64,000 bases of DNA. It comes from Symsagittifera roscoffensis (lineage: Eukaryota; Xenacoelomorpha; Acoela; Convolutidae). Every line of letters starts with the position of its first letter. Position 1 is the first letter of the stretch. A model generated the notes under the pieces. It saw only the letters and a program-made list of their open reading frames with translations. It had not been told where the DNA came from and did not search any database. Both the position numbers and the translations under genes were made by a program. The stretch is from NCBI RefSeq assembly GCF_963678635.1, contig NC_087070.1:4002539-4066538 (forward strand). The letters are read 5' to 3'. Below, one piece after another: positions 21,407 through 32,613 of this stretch.

Positions 21407-24155
21407 TTAAGATACATTTTTCCATGAACGCTGCATTATTTGTGTTCTAGTTTTTATGCTTAGGAAACTTTTTGCCACAAAGGCCCGAGTAACCCAACGA
21501 CTGTTTAGAGATTCCAAATTAAAAGTTTCAAGGAGAGTTTTACCACAAAGTTTATTAACAAATCCTTTGAATATGTGTCTGAAATATAAGTCAAAAACGG
21601 TTTCAATCTCAAACAAATGCAGGATAAATGAGGCATGATCAAATTTTTTCTTGAAACAAATAGTTTTAAGAATACGTTTTTGCATCACAAATATTTTTCT
21701 AAAAGGCTTTTTGATGTTGCACCAAATGCAATTCAAACGTACGAAATGATTGGCTTTGCATAGCAGTTATAAATTTAACCAGCACATTTTTCGAGAAATA
21801 GTTTCTACCTTTGAATAGTAATACGTTCAATTTAGCTACTTTACCTCAAAAACTATTGAAATGACTTTCAAATGTGAGTCTGCTGTCCATTTGAATTCCT
21901 AAATACCTAACATCAGAAATCTCGTCGAGTACATTATTCCCAAAATAAAATTTTTCATTTAAGTTATCCCGTCCAAACTTCATTAGTTTGCACTTTTTTT
22001 TTATTTATGAGCAGTTTGTTAGTGTTGCACCAATTACAAACTTTATTTAATTCTGTCTGGAATTTCGTTTTGGATGCAAACTTTTGAGCGTCAACTACCG
22101 TTGTATCACCTGCAAATGATATTAATTTAACGTTGCTGGCTGACGGCATATCATTTATGTATAAAAGGAACAAAATTAGCCCCAAAACTAAACCCCGAGG
22201 AACACTTTTTGTACATTCTCGCATAATTGAGACCGATTGATTCGAATAATCGAATAAACATATCGATTTCTCCCTGTAAGATAGTTTGTCATTAATTTGT
22301 GAATTTTCCCTCTGAACCCATATTGATAAAGTTTGTCAAGCAAAATTTCCGATCAATTGTATCAAGTGCTTTTTTCAAATAAAAAAGCAGGAGTAATTAA
22401 ATTTTTTATTATCAATTGATTCGCAAAAAAAGTCAGTAATGGACAAAATGGCATGAGTACAGGAATGATTGCTTCGAAAACCAAACTATTGCTTATCAAT
22501 CAAGCTTTTTTTAGCGGCAAAATTGGATATGGACTTGAAAATTATTTTTTCAAAAAGTTTACTCATACAAGGCACCAAACAAATTGGACGGTAGTTATCG
22601 GGTTCAGTTTTGTCGCCATTTTTATGCAATGATAAAGTTTTTGCAATTTTGAGATAATTAGGAAAACACTCGTTTTTGAAGCAGATATTAAAAAAGTGCG
22701 CTAAATGGTCAGCTAGCACAGGAGCAGAAATTTTTAACATTTTACTGCATATCCCATTGTGATCAATAGAATTTTTAAATTTCAAGTTTTCAATTTCTTT
22801 TAGTATCTCATATCGATTGGTATCATATATAACGAACTTGTTTTTATTAACTGGAAAATTTGATCTATACACGTTTGGTTTAAAGTTGTCTGTTAGTTTT
22901 TCTCCAATAGTAGCAAAAAGTTCATTGTGAACAAAAACATCGAACGAAGCAGTGTTCATATTTTTTTAGCACAGAACTGATTAAAAGCATCAAAAAATCC
23001 GGACGAGTTCTTGTTCCTCGATATCATGTTATCATAGTACCGGCGTTTACTCTCCCTTATAGCCTTAATAACATTGTTACTACATGAGGTGAAACTATTT
23101 CTGTTTTCAATGGACGGTGTCTGAACCCACTTGTTGTATAACACATTTAGGTTAGTCATCATTCTCTTAATTTTCGGATTAATCCATGGGTGGTTGTTTT
23201 TACTCTTTTTTCGGATTTTTTTGGGCAATAATTTGAAAAATCATCAATCAAGATTTGGGTCATTTCATTGATGTAAGCGGTTAGGATCATTATCATCATT
23301 TTTGTTCAATAGATTATTTAGCGAAAACAAAAACTTTAAACAATAATCATCATTCAGTAGTAAATCATAGTTGAAACCCGATTGATAAGAATCCACGTTT
23401 TGCTTTTCTGCAATAAATTTTAGGTCACACATAAGTCCATAAGGGTCACTAATAGTACAATTTATTGTTGTTACCTGAGTTTTCCCCCGCTGCAATTATA
23501 TGGTCAATGCTTGTACTTGATATATTAGTTACTCTAGTTGGCTCGATATTTTGAATTTCTAAATCAAAAGAGAGCAGAAGATTTTTATAGTCAATAAAGT
23601 TCCGCTGGCTACCTATAACATCGACATTTAAATCATCCATTAGCAAAATTTCACCGTTTAGTGCTTTCGTTTCAAGCAATTGACTTTCAAAAAAGTTCTA
23701 GTTTGAGATTTGGAGGACGATATAATATGCAAACATTTAGTGGATGGTGATCGACAAAACACATTTTGATAACGGTGTGCTCCAAACTGACTTGTAATTT
23801 AAAATACCTATTGTTAAGGCCAGTTTTAATGAAAGCTGCAACGCTCCCACCTCCAGCGTTTACGCAGTTTGCACAAACAATAATGTCATAACCTTCTAAG
23901 TTTTAAATGCCATGTTACAGTCAGCCATGTTTCAATCAGCCCGATTAATGCAGGCTTGTTATCAAAGGACTCAAATAAAACTGTTATTTGGTCATGATGG
24001 GCTCTTTTTGATTGAACATTTAGAAAAAATGCTGTTTGCGTTGTTGTCACGTCAGTCATATCTCGCAAAATGTTTTTTCTACAATAAAACAAAAAGGATT
24101 TACAGCAAAAAACTGTAAGTATAGTTGAAATGCTTTTGCCACTGGTCAAAATCAT
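21407..24155 (-). pseudogene. LINE ORF2: endonuclease and reverse transcriptase, inactive
   Basis: Endonuclease (24155-23280): 'AFFLNVQSKRAHHDQITVLF', the T-E-T-W-L site ('IETWLT'), G/D-D-L-N ('DDLNVD') and 'SIDHI'. The usual S-D-H motif reads S-D-P ('CTISDPYGLMCDL'). The linker reads 'NNHPWINPKIKRMM'. RT fingers and palm lie at 22959-21964; the F-A-D-D box reads F-A-G-D, so the polymerase would be dead. The C-terminal thumb region (21736-21407) includes 'QKRILKTICFKKKFDHASFI'. At least four stops or frame changes separate these blocks. Confidence 0.85.
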
Positions 24156-25115
24156 TTATATTAATATTATTTCCGTTGTTGACGAGCTTGAACTGTGGAA
24201 AATTTTTTTGAAGTGATTCCAAAATTTGCACCAATTTGACGGGATCAGATAGCCTACTGTACAATTCATCAATCAGTTGATTTCTTTCCACATTATTCGG
24301 GGTTATTTCTCTGTCTCGTTTCCTCACTGAAACAATAGGAGGGCGAGAAAAGTTGTTTTGATTGTTTTGTACCACTCGAGGATTTTGATTTCTAACATTA
24401 ATTGCCTGTCTTGCCATCATTGGATTCTTATTTTTTTGAAAATTTGATCAGCATCCTTCATATGAACTAAGTTGTGCCTTCGAAAACCACCATCTGCTTT
24501 CGAAACGAAAACTTGAGGAGCACAATTATATGTAAAAATGTACATTCCTAACCCCTGAGAATAATCAAGAAGCTCTAAATCGCGCTGAGTAAGTACCTTT
24601 GTTATATACATTGGTTGCTTATTTACAGGGTGCAAAAAATCTTTCAATAACTTTTTTCTGCCATAAATGCTGTTTTTTATATCAAAGCAGACAAATTTCA
24701 CTATATCCACACATTTTTGGTTTTGACTCACATGGCCGAGGGGATGGCATGCCTCCAGGTCGTAGCTGTTCACCTCCACGCCCATAACGTTGTTTAAAAA
24801 GACCAGGACACCTTGGGTAAAATTTTCGGAACGTAAAGGTAAATTTTGCAAACTAACACAGTCTTTTGAACGATATTTTTCCATTTCATTAACTTAATTC
24901 TCTAAAAAATGCGCCCGAGTTTGCAATCCAACAATGATATCATCCTTAGTATTCTCAATTAGCCCTTGTAATAGGTCTTTCATTTTAGGATCAACATTTT
25001 CTGTATCTTTTATTTCATCGAATAAAGTATTGAGATTCGCAATTGAATAAGTGTGCGATGTTTTAAATTCGTGGCAAGCAAAAAAGAGCAGTTTAGAACC
25101 GACTGTTTCTCATTG
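24100..25115 (-). pseudogene. LINE ORF1 (RRM-like nucleic-acid-binding protein)
   Basis: The N-terminal part (25115-24890) is helical ('LNTLFDEIKDTENVDPKMKD') and separated by a stop from 'MEKYRSKDCVSLQNLPLRSE' (24884). The latter continues into an RRM-like ORF1p domain with 'DLEACHPLG' and 'DIVKFVCFD'. Its stop overlaps the next start as ATGA at about 24417, and a further 106-codon frame rich in Asn and Arg runs to 24100, overlapping ORF2. ORF1 proteins package LINE RNA. Confidence 0.7.
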
Positions 25116-27290
25116 AAGGTCACGCTTGACTTTCGAAAACAATGAAGAATGAATTTTATTGAGTTATTTCAGTCAAATTTCGACTATAAAATAAGCGTTT
25201 TTGGAAAAATTTCTTAATACCATCTAAAAACATTGTTGCCTGTAATCAGTTTCTGGAGAGTTTAAAAAATGGCCATTTTGAGATTTGGTCTTATTAATAC
25301 AATGCGAGACAATGAATACAACCCTTTGTGCTTTAGAAAGGCTGTGGTGGGATAAAAGGAAGAAAAAGACGGAAACAATTTTTCATTTGTTGATTTTATC
25401 AGTATTTTTGAAACAAAAATATTTTCTTCAGTTCAAAGATGCAATCTGAACCTTTAGAGCTTTCTCCTGATCTAATCACCCACGCGCGTCATGCAAAGTA
25501 CTAAGAGATATTTTGTACGCATTGATAAGAGCATATTACATAGCATATTACATACTATACTTCAATTGAGATTGATTTAGGGATCTTGTTAATAATTTAC
25601 ACCCTATAGACATAGATAGGGGGGGGGGGGATAATTAACAAGGTACGAAATTCGTATATGCTTAACTATTCAGTTCTTTCTTTATAGGGAGGGGAATTCG
25701 TTACAAGGTACCATAGGGGGGATAGTTAACAAGATCCTGATTTAGTTTGCCGCATCCGCATTTATAGAACAAAATTTATTGCACGTTTATTAACCCAAGT
25801 TGAAAATTAGCAGTCAAAAATATTAGTCTCAAACTCGATCTCATAATTTTACACGAAATACTTGAAGATGAAATTTTCTTTTGATTGCGAGCTCTGAATA
25901 TCAATAGCTTTGTCGTCGAAGATTGTCCGGAGAAAATAAAAAGCATCCTTTAGCACAAACATTTTGTAAATTTATTTTTGAAACTTTCTTCAAAAGTCGA
26001 AACAAAAAGAGCCAAAAACAATCTCCAAGTTGAAAAAGTACTGGTCGCTTCGTTTTTTTATGAGCAACAAAATACAAATCTTCAAAGATTCTGGTTTCAA
26101 ATTTTTCTAGATTCTCGAATTAAATCGAGGACGAATCAAACATAGTCAGTTGTATCAATACATTCCATGCGAAGAATCGGATTTTTTAAAATCAAGAAAC
26201 ACAGCTTTAAAAAACCAAAATAAATTATTAAGTTCTTCGTGTGTTGCTTCGTTCTTGGGCCGTGTTTAAAGCTGACACAGTTTGGTTTAATAGCTTTCAC
26301 TAATAACTAGGCTTCTTCTTTTCTTTACAACACCCAACCCAACCCCCTAGCAAAAATGGAGCTGGATTTCATTCAAGGTTCCTAATTCATGTATGCTTAA
26401 CATGACACTATGATACAGCAGGGAAGGAGGGGAAATTTTCCAATAGGGAAATTCTCCAAGGGGATTGTAGGGTAGATTCTTTTCAAGTTACTTAAGGGTA
26501 TTTATTACCACATTGTAAATAAACTTATTTTAAGAAAAGGAATTTAAACTTAATTTATTTTTCACCAGAAACGTTGATAATTCTAACTTAAATGGTATTA
26601 AATATATGATAGAAAACATGTAAATTTAGCCCATTTTTCAGCCCTGGTCTAATTCGAGGGATAGAGACGCACCTTTTCTACCTGAAACGTGAAATGTTTA
26701 AAAGTAACAACAGCTTACGTGTAGTTTAGCCTGTGTAAACATAATGTTGCTAATTTCAGTTGTAAAATGAAACACGTCGTTAAATTTACAGTTCAATTCT
26801 GAAGGAAGGGCAGGGGTTGGGTTTAGGGATAGGGAATGTTTATTTATAGTTTCAACTTCGATGACACAAAACAAACGACGAGGAACGAAACGTGATCGTA
26901 ATTTGTTCCTTGCTCTATCTGCTTAATTGCCTTAAACGTCATGATTTTGAAAAACGATACCACGTTTATAGTATAAACTTTTCTATCGTTTCACCCTACA
27001 ATGCTTTATTTCAATCAAGAAAAGACATTTTGAACCAAAAAGAAAGAAAATCTCCGTACCAAGTTTTGAATAGTGCTTAGTACCGCATCGTGTACCGCAT
27101 CATACAATTAAAACGCTACAAAAAGTCTTCCCAAACCACTAAAAGCTACTGCGTGCCCCTCAAATTTAGTTCATATCGGCGCCAAAAGGCGCCTGAATTA
27201 AAATTTTACGGTTGGTTTTTGTTGATAAAAATATATGTTTTTGTAGGTCACACTAAGTATAATCTAATCTGTATTTACTTCATAAAGTCA
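25116..27290. other. Non-coding stretch with G/C-tract inverted-repeat elements
   Basis: The stretch contains the clearest copy of the G-tract element (25581-25737, entered separately) and a diverged relative near 26375-26470. No exon is supported; small plus-strand open frames at 26892-27359 have no recognisable features. Confidence 0.4.
25581..25737. repeat. Short inverted-repeat element built around G-tracts (MITE-like), best copy
   Basis: Its ends are GGATCTTGTTAA and TTAACAAGATCC, perfect 12 bp inverted repeats. Inside are a G12 run (25619-25630), 'TTAACAAGGTACGAAATTCG', and a second G-rich block 'CCATAGGGGGGATAG'. Diverged relatives lie at about 1377-1600, 3506-3650, 13560-13650, 63110-63175 and 63890-63968. 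Confidence 0.75.
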
Positions 27291-27730
27291 ACAAGACTGC
27301 TCGTATCAGGGCGAAGCCCTGAATGTTCCGACTGCCTTTTAAGGTTTATGGAGCAGTAATAACATGAAAAAAATAAAATGAAATTTTTTTTTCTAAAAAT
27401 TGAATTTTTTTTAATGAAAATCATCCCCCCACACGCCATATAGAGATTAAAAGAATAGATTTCGCTCCTTGTAACAAATCAATTATGGCAAATAAGCTTC
27501 CTTCAACCAATTTGAAACAATTTCTAAGACGGATTAAATCTCCGCTTACGCGTTAATAGCGCGAATTATATCGCGCGTTAATTGTCCTAATTGGTCAAAA
27601 TGGCCAAAATGGCGATCTTTAAACCCTCATAATTTTACGAAAAATGATCACAGGTAATTTGTCTGAAGAAAAAAAAACGCACCCCGAGCACAAATATTCC
27701 GTTACTTTCGTATCGAAAGTCGGAACAATA
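27291..27730 (-). repeat. TTGTTCCGAC inverted-repeat element, copy B
   Basis: This copy is in inverse orientation to copies A and C. It starts 'CTGCTCGTATCAGGGCGAAG' and ends 'CGAAAGTCGGAACAAT', and it is shorter than the others by about 100 bases of interior. Confidence 0.8.
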
Positions 27731-27897
27731 AAGAAAAATACTAACCCTTGAGGATTGATATCAAACAGCGCATGACTCGCACCTACAGTGCTTCAAATGG
27801 ATTGTTAAACGTAAAAGAACTAACCAAAACATAAAACAGTAATTTTTAATGCGACCGTGAAAATAAGTTGTTCTCACCCATCGGGGATTTTCAATTC

Positions 27898-28078
27898 ATC
27901 ATTACCAGGCCAAACTCTATTTGTATGTTCCAGGATTTCAGAGAAAAGTCTTTAAACATGCTAACAACATATCGGAACGATCAAAGAAAATGAAAGAACA
28001 AAAGAATATTAAAGGGAGTGTCCTTGTTGCCGAATCCGCTTACAATTCAAAAAATGCACATTTTGGCCTCGTAATCAT
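27898..28078. repeat. Short inverted-repeat element, 181 bp relative of the 42.4-44.9 kb element
   Basis: The left end ATCATTACCAGGCCAAACT and the right end 'TTTTGGCCTCGTAATCAT' match the termini of the 2.45 kb element, and the subterminal blocks ('TGTATGTTCCAGGATTTC', 'CGAATCCGCTTACAAT') correspond too. It reads as an internally deleted family member. Confidence 0.75.
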
Positions 28079-31000
28079 TGATTGAATGAATTATAAAATC
28101 AAATTTTATTCAATGTTTGCTCAGAATGGTAATATTTCAAAATTATATAATTTCAAACTAAAAAAGACTCTCAAAAAATCGACGGCAGAAAATTGCACTT
28201 TTCTTATTTTTAAAAAAATTCTTTTTTAAGTTTTTTAATACCTTGCAAACTAAAACTGAGATCTTAAAAAGCGCGAAATTTGCAGCCCCCAGTAATGCTC
28301 TACCAGCACCACAACATGTGGTTGAATTTTTCAAGTTAAGTAAATTAATCTCAAATCTTTTTCAAATCATATAAAACGCCATATCTCAGCTCTTGAAAGT
28401 AATTGAGCAGTCTTATTTAAAGGACATTTTTAAAAACTCTGGAGTGTACTTTGACAGTACCACCTTAGACTTTGACAGTACCCCTGGAGTGTACTTTGAC
28501 TGTACAAAAGGTTTACGAAAGTCCCAGTTTTCAGTTTTTATAAAATTAATACTTTGAAAAACCTTCAAGCTGTCATATTTGGATATTTGGATGGCTGTTT
28601 TGCAACACCATAGTGTACCCAGACAGTACCCCACCATTATAATGTGAAATTCGGTCAATTAAGCTGCAAAAAAATCTTGAAAGTAGAAGTTGCAAATCTA
28701 AGAAAATTGTAAGAATTAAAGCTTTCGCGCTACAACATATTTTGAAAGGTCGATTTGAATGAACACTTTAACCCTTGCAAGGTTTTGTCGGAGTCAAAAT
28801 AGGGTCTTTTTAATCTTGTGCCAGAAGAAACGCTTGTTAAAAAATTCATAGATAGATATAGATGGAAGAATCACGGGCTGGGGTCATACCTACAGCCTTA
28901 GAATTGGCATAGCAATCAAAAACTGGAAAAACGAAAAGTTTTCTTAAATATTGCAGCATACGATATAGCTTTAGCGTGCAATTTTTTTTTGTTAACCATG
29001 CAAAACTAGTGCGTTGAAAAGTCTTACAAGTTTCAATGAAGGGACTTTGTAAAGATATGTTACGTAAAACGGCAATTAAATAATAGATAGATATATTGGT
29101 TGTTTATTAATTTTTCAGTATGGCAAGTAATGTCTCAGTTTGACGTAGAAAACCAATTCTTTTTAGGGTTGATTTATATCGAAAACTAGTTTGGCATTCA
29201 TCGACAGTCGGTAACTTAAGACTTGTACTTATTGACCTACACGGTCGAATCAAATGAACAGAAACTGTTTCAGATCTTAAAAACCAATTGATTATGAATC
29301 CTTTTGCATAACATTCCACTTGATTGTGTTTAAAATTTGCGTTTTAAAAATATTTTTTGTTTTTTTTCGTCGGGTTTTTTGTTGGACGATGCGTGTAAAA
29401 TTTTGTTTTTCCTTCTGATTTTTCCTCCATTGTTGAAATCAGAGGGTCTTTTTTTCCTTCTGATTTCCCCCTCCGTTATTGTACTTGGCGGGTCGATGAT
29501 CTCTGTTGTGTTCATCGAACTTTCTTTTAATCTTGACTGTCCGTCTTGTTATTCCTTCAATATTCTCGTATGTTCGATCGTAAGAAAATGAGTCAAGCTA
29601 CTGGCTTACATCACCCTTCAGGGCTATATCGCTCCGCATACTTCTATAAGTGAGGTTGCTTATCCAGTTTAGGCTATACTCAATATTGGTTTCTGAAAAT
29701 CTTATTAAAGTTTGGGAGAAAATGTACGGTTTATCCAAAATTCAGATTTTTTTTCAAATTAGTTTCTAAAGTTTGTCAAAAATTTCAGAACGCAAATGCG
29801 TTCAGGAAAACTGAATACTGAAAAAGCTGTTAATAATTTTACGAGTTGTCTTTTTTGTTAATTCAGTTGTTTTTTAGTTGTTTGAAGAAATGCAGTGTAA
29901 ATTGTTTTGGCAGTTCCTCAAAACAGATTCCGGAGATTGATATAAAATTTTGCAATGAAAATGTTTTTGCCCCAATGAAGATACCAACTCCACATTCGAA
30001 TTCAGGAGTTACTTTACCTGCAAACGTTTTGAAAGTACTAGCAATTTAAAAGATTCAATTTCAGCCAAAATTGGATTTATTTAAGCACGCTTTTGAAGAG
30101 TTTATCTGAAAGCGTTTTTCCATGGTAATTTCAGCTGCGCTTAAAATTATTCTAAATTTCAATTGTGATTGCCTATCATGCCATTCCTTCCGTAAAATAA
30201 CATTTAGCATAGTTTTTTTGATAGAAAAAAACGATTGATTACGTTTAATTATGAAAATCTGTATTATGGTTTAAATGAAAATTATACGATTGATCTAATA
30301 ATCATGTTTAATTATTTTACAAAAAAAAAAACTAAAATATAAAGAAAACTTGCGAGAGCAAATGCGTTCAGAGGAATTGAAGAGTGAAATAACAATGATG
30401 GTAATCAACTGTTTTCTCTGTAAAGAGTTGTTTTGTTGTACCGACCATTGAAAATATTCAAATGTGTTTTAGTTTTCTCCACGCAAAGTTAGGTGCCGCA
30501 AATAAGCACTGAGCTGGGCTGAGCGATATGTCATTTGAAAGCCCTTTCATTCGATTCGAACAATTTTTAGAATTTTTGGTTTCGCGAAAAATTGGTTTGA
30601 AATAGTTTTTGATTTTTTGTCTACATTCTAGCAAAAAAGGCGAGCGAGCAGGCTTATTATGTGGAAGATAATGTAGTAAATGAGCCATGCATTTTTTGTT
30701 CGAGCTCCTAAAAATATATCTCAGATAATTTTTAAATTTTTAGCGCTATCTGCGATTAAAAATTTTCAAAAACTAAAAAATATATACATCTGCAAAAAAA
30801 TCGAAGTATACTTTGTTTTTTTTCCGTTTTTTTTCTGGTAATAATTTCCAATATGTCTATTTTAAAATGATAACTGAAATTGTCTAAATCCTAGTTTTTT
30901 TTCAGATCCTTTAATCACACCACGCATAAATAATTGAAAGTAATTTTAAAATAACATTTTTTTGTAGTTTTTTAAGAGTATTGTCGGAACATTCTGTGCT

Positions 31001-32518
31001 AATTGCACAACATTCGGCTATCCTTACATGCTTTAGTTGTAATTCAAAATAGTATTACAAAGTAAAATACTGGGGTAGGATTTCCAGGCAGATTCGGGCA
31101 ATTGAATTAAAAATTTGCAACGAATAATTTTGTAACCGAATAATGCTGTCAATTCCCTAAGTTCAAATTCTTACAAAAACTTTACCTGCAAAACTTTTAG
31201 CTGACGTACAGGTTTAAAAAATTCTAGTTTGACTACAATTTTGGATCAATTGGTCCGCAATTCTGCAATTTGGATCAAGGCTGCAAGCGTATACGCGAAC
31301 CATTTAGGGGTGGTGTTTTATTCTGCTCTCAATGTTATTTTAAATGGCAAGCTCTTTGATTATAATACTTCCCTTCAAGAGAAAAATTACGGCACTTTTT
31401 TTACATTCTCTACCAAAAACTATGCAAGATCAGTTGAAAAGCTGTTGGATAAAATAAGAGCTTAGCCTTCTTACGAGCAGTCTTTTTTAGAGAAAAACCG
31501 AGATGAGCACAGAAGTAATTTTTGGCACATTTAAATTATTTTGCCAAAGCTAGGTCGAAAATGAAATTTTTAATTGAAAAATAACCGTTTCAGTATCTTT
31601 TTCTCATTCAAAATTATTTGGTTTCGTTTTTTGACATAACTGAAAAAAATATTTTTTCAGGAAGTCGTGATGAATTTTTTTTTGAAACTCAAACACGCAA
31701 CAATAAGTGCCCCAAATTTTCATTGGATTGGGTTGAGTGATATATTATATTAAGGACCTTTCAGTCGCAATTCATTTATCTATAGAAAATTCGAAGGGAT
31801 TTAGGCGAGCAAGCGGGTTCATAATAGGCCGATATGCTTTTCTTCAAACCAAAATTTAATTTTATAGTATGAAAGTTAGTTTTCAAAGCTTCTCTTATCG
31901 TCCTGGCACACAAAAAAAAGTTTAAAAAAATTAAAAATTTTACATTCATCGGAAAAAATTGTTGTCTAACATGCCTGACTTACCACAACTTTGCCAAGTT
32001 CTAGATTTTTGTTCAGATCCTTTAATCATCAATTCTCGAAAAAAAAATTATAAGTTTTTTTTAGATTTTAATGGCGTCGTAATTTTATGTACTATTTGCA
32101 CAGCTACCGGCTCTCCCTGTTAATGAATTGGATTTAAGGGCTCATAATATTTTTGTAATATGTGTATTGCACAAAAAATTTATATTTTATAACATATCAT
32201 TATATTTTGCTCTAACAAAAGCTTTTCAAGTGTGTTATACAGGTCCAAAAAATGTGACGTTTTTCTGCAAATACTTTTTGTGAAAAACAATTGGCAGAAA
32301 AGTCGCATTGGTGAAAAAATTGAAACAGTTAGCTATGAAAGAGCAATTCTGCGACCGCTAAGTCATTTTTTTAAGGAGTGCCGAGGAGTGCCATACTTGA
32401 CTTTTTTCTTGACTCGTACAAATTCATCAACACTACGTTTCTTGTCAAATATATATTCTTTTTCAACTCAAAATTGTCAAATACTTCTGTTGAAGTTGTG
32501 TTCTGATCAATTTGAAAG
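28079..32518. other. Non-coding stretch upstream of the four-TM gene, with diverged ~1.2 kb direct duplication
   Basis: Several blocks recur about 1.1-1.2 kb apart ('CTTTACCTGCAAA' at 30012 and 31183; GGGxTGAGxGATAT near 30515 and 31730; 'CAGATCCTTTAATCA' at 30904 and 32014), outlining two diverged copies across about 29.8-32.1 kb. Each has a short coding-like frame (29846-30049, 31229-31465) not recognised as any family. 'GGAGTGTACTTTGACAGTAC'-type motifs repeat at 28440-28505. The promoter of the gene at 32519 should lie at the right end, but no motif is clear. Confidence 0.4.
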
Positions 32519-32613
32519 ATGGAAAATGCCAAAATTATTTTGATCGTGGGCGTGGCAGTCAGCTGTCTTGCCTTTTTGTTCTTCGTCTTAGCTGCTTGTC
32601 CAATCAACGACTG
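32519..32613 (+). CDS. Four-TM gene exon 1 (TM1)
   Basis: The exon reads MENAKIILIVGVAVSCLAFL and continues to 'CPIND' plus two bases. The donor is CTG|GTGATA. It encodes the N-terminus and TM1. Confidence 0.75.

Larger units (their letters stand above)
21400..25115 (-). mobile_element. CR1/Jockey-type LINE, nearly full coding length, inactive
   Basis: A minus-strand non-LTR retrotransposon has ORF1 (25115 to about 24100) followed by ORF2 with APE-type endonuclease and RT (about 24155 to 21405). The endonuclease has 'LIGLIETWLT', 'LLMDDLNVDV' and 'SSTSIDHII'. RT has 'DNYRPICLVPCMSKLFEK', 'VPRGLVLGLILFLLYINDM' and a damaged catalytic box 'FAGDTT'. It has several stops and frame changes. No poly-A or simple-repeat tail is obvious past 21400; 20930-21400 may be its 3' UTR. 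Confidence 0.88.
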
